A stretch of DNA of 7,318 nt from Candidatus Iainarchaeum sp. (GTDB taxonomy: Archaea > Iainarchaeota > Iainarchaeia > JAADDC01). The DNA lies in NCBI GenBank assembly GCA_015520865.1, contig WAPE01000067.1, forward strand, positions 1-7,318, given 5' to 3'. The translations under genes were made by a program, and so were the position numbers. Each line of letters opens with the position of its first letter. The first letter of the stretch is position 1. The notes under the pieces are model-generated. The model was given only the letters and a program-made list of their open reading frames with translations, made no database searches and had not been told where the DNA came from. Positions 5,184 through 7,318 of this stretch are shown in pieces.

Positions 5184-5785
5184 CCCTCAAACTCCTCCAG
5201 CTTGACGGGGAACTTGTCCCTGCTTTCGATCATCCCTCTGTTTAGCATGTACTCCCTCGCTAGGATCCAATACATGAGGGCTAATGACTTCCTACCCCTG
5301 TTGTTGCCGGGGATGACAAGGTCAATGTTGTGGACAGTGTTTCCTGAGTTTGCGAAGGCCACAACCGGAATCCGGGCCCTGGCTGCCTCGAGAATAGCTT
5401 CTCGATCTGCTATAGGATCCGATACGAGGACAACACCCGCCTCTACGAATTCCTTTCCGTAGGGGTTCGTAAATGTACCGGGAACAAATCTCCCGACAAT
5501 AGGGGTAGCTCCTATCACCTCGGCAAACTTCTTGGCGGCATGCTGTGCATATTTCCTCCTTGCCACAACGACGATCTCCTCCGGTTCGTAGTAGGAGAGG
5601 AACCTTCCGGCGATTCGAAGTCTCTCGTCGATCTTCATGATATCAAAAATGGCGAGTCGGTCAGGACGAACCCTGTAGATGAACCTGCTCATGTCCTTTG
5701 TTCTGAAGGGGGTTCCTATGTGGACCCCTGCAGACAGGTACTGTTCTACGGGTACCAGAAGCTGCGCTCCCTTCCTTCGCGCCAT
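5180..5785 (-). CDS. rps2: Small ribosomal subunit protein uS2 (archaeal S2p)
   Basis: The 201-residue product is uS2, a late-joining 30S protein at the head-body junction. It matches the archaeal/eukaryotic type (SA/p40-like): LVPVEQYLSAGVHIGTPFRTKDMSRFIYRVRPDRLAIFDIMKIDERLRIAG (10-60), IVVVARRKYAQHAAKKFAEVIGA (71-93), then RFVPGTFTNP and LVSDPIADREAILEA. The C-terminal half includes VVAFANSGNTVHNIDLVIPGNNRGRKSLALMYWILAREYM (141-180), where archaeal S2 normally has D-x-x-NNRGRKSLAL. The ATG at 5785 has GGAGGT 11 bases upstream on the - strand. It is the first gene of a two-gene unit with the MEMO1-family protein. In many Euryarchaeota rps2 lies downstream of rpoN-rpoK-eno in the same direction; here it faces the operon. 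Confidence 0.96.
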   Translation of the reverse strand: MARRKGAQLLVPVEQYLSAGVHIGTPFRTKDMSRFIYRVRPDRLAIFDIMKIDERLRIAGRFLSYYEPEEIVVVARRKYAQHAAKKFAEVIGATPIVGRFVPGTFTNPYGKEFVEAGVVLVSDPIADREAILEAARARIPVVAFANSGNTVHNIDLVIPGNNRGRKSLALMYWILAREYMLNRGMIESRDKFPVKLEEFEG

Positions 5786-5872
5786 GGTTAGATTCTACCT
5801 CCAATAATCTATTAAATATCACTGCCATTGCTTAACATCACCATAAAAGGTTTGCTCCCCCGATCTTTTTCC
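5786..5872. promoter_or_regulatory. Divergent promoter region between uS2 and the large + strand gene
   Basis: These 87 bases serve two genes pointing apart. For uS2 (- strand) there is a ribosome site, GGAGGT, at 5797-5802. TATA candidates are ATATTTAAT (5811-5819) and, further up, CCTTTTATGG (5841-5850). Only the second would leave the ribosome site in the mRNA. For the + strand gene, ATAAAAG (5843-5849) lies about 26 bases before the ATG at 5873, with no Shine-Dalgarno between, so its mRNA is probably leaderless. The same 10-base element may thus be used in both directions. These assignments are inferred from spacing only. Confidence 0.4.
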
Positions 5873-7318
5873 ATGTACGTGAGGAAACGTCACGTGGAAA
5901 TGTTGAGGTCCCTGAAGGAAGGTAAAAAGCCCCGCGGAGTGGAGTTCCTCGAGCTATATATCCAGGGCTTCATCACAAAGGATGGAAAGCTCACGGAGGC
6001 TGGAGAAATTATCTCTACACTTGAACCAAGCGAAGAACTATTCATAGCTTCCGATACGGTGAAAGAAGCAGAGCTTTACACCAAAACAGGCTTTATACCC
6101 GAAGAATGGCAGCGAGACATCCTTTCGCGCGGTCTATCGCTGGAAGACCTTCCAAAGATCTGGGAAGCCTACGAGAAGGCCAAGCCGGTCATTATGCTAA
6201 CCCCCTACGTGATATCCTTCATCGAAGAAATTCCGCCGGCAGGGAACTACGACGAGCTCATAAAGTTCCGGGATGCCAAGAACTACGGCCAGAACGTAAT
6301 TAACGCTCTTCAGGCGATGAGGCTTCTCTTCGTGTCTCCACCTAAAAACGGGCGAAGAACCTATGCACTTTCAGGAGGTGCCAGAAGGATTCCCGAGTTT
6401 GCACTCTCCCTCACTGAAACAGTTTTCCTCGGGGAAGAAGAGATGGAAAAGCTTCGAAGTGAAATGGCCGACGAGAACCTTATCAGGTACGGACTGCAAG
6501 AGGCGTCTGGTAAACTAACGGAGAGCGGTAGGAGGGTCCTGGAAGCCTTTACAAGGAAAGAAGAGTACGTCAGACCGGTATACCTAGGGGAGGATGAATA
6601 TCAGACGCTCAAGAAGCTAAAGGAGTGGCAGGAGAAGTACTCTGACGAAAAGGATAGAATAAGAAAGGTGAAGAAGGAGATACCCGGCGAGATACTTCGA
6701 CTTTTGGAGTTCCGAGGCTTCATAGACAGGGACTATAGGGTCACACCAGACGGAGAAAGGGCCCTTTCCTTCGGGCCAACCACCGTTGACGGAATGAGGG
6801 CGGTTGTGTTTTCCTACATCGGCGATCCGCCGGCCTACGACTGGATGGAAAAGGCGAAGGAGGAGGGCCTCTTCCACTGGTGGATCACGTCAAAGGCAGA
6901 GTTTTTCTTGGAGATTGGAAGGAAGGCAATACAGTTTCCCTACCTAACAAAGTACGACGTCGCCATACTAGCCAAAATACCCCGAAGAAAGTACGTAACA
7001 CTCCGGGAGCTGAAGGACTACGTGGAAGAACGAGTTGGGCGTTACGATAGGGCAGTAGGAGAAGCAGAAACAAAGGGGCTCGTAAGGGTGTTCCAGAACG
7101 ATGCGGTGAGGCTAACGGAGTTCGGAGAGAAGATGAAAGAAATCGTGGAGTACGCCAACCTTCCAGAGCTCCTCAACACCAGTCTAGCGATTACTCCCGA
7201 GACCTGGAGGATCATCAGGGTCCTCTACGGAAACGAGGAGGAAGTGAACTACATATGGAAGAAGGCCGACGAAAACAAGAAGGACTACTACACGGAGCTC
7301 GCCAAATGGGTAGCAAAG
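5873..7318 (+). CDS. DUF505-like protein with repeated winged-helix-like modules (3' partial)
   Basis: The frame is open from ATG 5873 to the last base of the window: 482 codons without a stop, so the C-terminus is missing. It opens MYVRKRHVEMLRSLKEGKKP. I think it belongs to DUF505, uncharacterised proteins of hyperthermophilic archaea and some thermophilic bacteria, but this is from memory and no function is known. Several segments share one pattern, a short hydrophobic pair, a polar turn, then T-x-x-G followed by a helix: QGFITKDGKLTEAG (31-44), YGLQEASGKLTESG (206-219), RGFIDRDYRVTPDG (281-294) and KGLVRVFQNDAVRLTEFG (401-418). This is how the wing and last helix of winged-helix domains look. 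No signal peptide, membrane segment, cysteine or zinc site is visible in this part. No upstream ATG exists in frame near the promoter; initiation is probably leaderless. Confidence 0.75.
   Translation, partial: MYVRKRHVEMLRSLKEGKKPRGVEFLELYIQGFITKDGKLTEAGEIISTLEPSEELFIASDTVKEAELYTKTGFIPEEWQRDILSRGLSLEDLPKIWEAYEKAKPVIMLTPYVISFIEEIPPAGNYDELIKFRDAKNYGQNVINALQAMRLLFVSPPKNGRRTYALSGGARRIPEFALSLTETVFLGEEEMEKLRSEMADENLIRYGLQEASGKLTESGRRVLEAFTRKEEYVRPVYLGEDEYQTLKKLKEWQEKYSDEKDRIRKVKKEIPGEILRLLEFRGFIDRDYRVTPDGERALSFGPTTVDGMRAVVFSYIGDPPAYDWMEKAKEEGLFHWWITSKAEFFLEIGRKAIQFPYLTKYDVAILAKIPRRKYVTLRELKDYVEERVGRYDRAVGEAETKGLVRVFQNDAVRLTEFGEKMKEIVEYANLPELLNTSLAITPETWRIIRVLYGNEEEVNYIWKKADENKKDYYTELAKWVAK

Noticed and set aside
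4800..5462. 220-codon open frame on the + strand
   Set aside because: It lies wholly antisense to the MEMO1-family and uS2 genes, spans their junction, lacks a ribosome site and has a composition unlike the real proteins. It is a shadow frame.
1..7318. CRISPR arrays or insertion sequences
   Set aside because: No regularly spaced direct repeats, terminal inverted repeats or transposase frames were found by reading the sequence.

Overview
The window is archaeal. It carries a Cbf5 pseudouridine synthase, archaeal-type ribosomal proteins uS13, uS4, uS11, eL18 (L18e), uL13, uS9 and uS2, the RNA polymerase subunits Rpo3 (RpoD) and Rpo10 (RpoN), and promoter candidates of the TATA type. Frequent AGG/AGA arginine and ATA isoleucine codons, purine-rich coding strands and Lys/Glu/Arg-rich proteins suggest a hyperthermophile. 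The Cbf5 and RpoN sequences look most like those of Thermococcus/Pyrococcus and related Euryarchaeota as I remember them, but the gene order past rpoN differs, so I do not name a genus.

Layout. Positions 1-420 hold the C-terminal part of Cbf5 (PUA domain), cut by the window start. A probable promoter at 421-455 precedes an eight-gene operon on the + strand (469-3985): uS13, uS4, uS11, rpoD, L18e, uL13, uS9, rpoN. From uS4 to uS9 each gene overlaps the next by four bases (TTGA, GTGA or ATGA), and good Shine-Dalgarno sequences lie inside the upstream genes, which points to tight translational coupling. Three of the ten protein start codons are GTG or TTG.

Positions 3986-4261 have no protein gene. 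They contain a pyrimidine-rich stretch that may end the operon, a strong TATA box (TTTATATA at 4047-4054), a purine-rich stretch with a perfect 15-bp inverted repeat that I read as a candidate non-coding RNA (about 4077-4205), and a second TATA-like box for the following tRNA-Ser(UGA) gene (4262-4345).

Positions 4383-5785 on the - strand carry a two-gene unit, uS2 followed by a MEMO1-family protein, overlapping by ATGA. A short divergent promoter region (5786-5872) separates uS2 from a large + strand gene (5873 to beyond the window end). It encodes a protein that I think belongs to the uncharacterised DUF505 family and that shows several repeated winged-helix-like modules. RpoK and enolase, which often lie between rpoN and rpsB in Euryarchaeota, are absent here. 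The block has been rearranged around the ncRNA/tRNA position.
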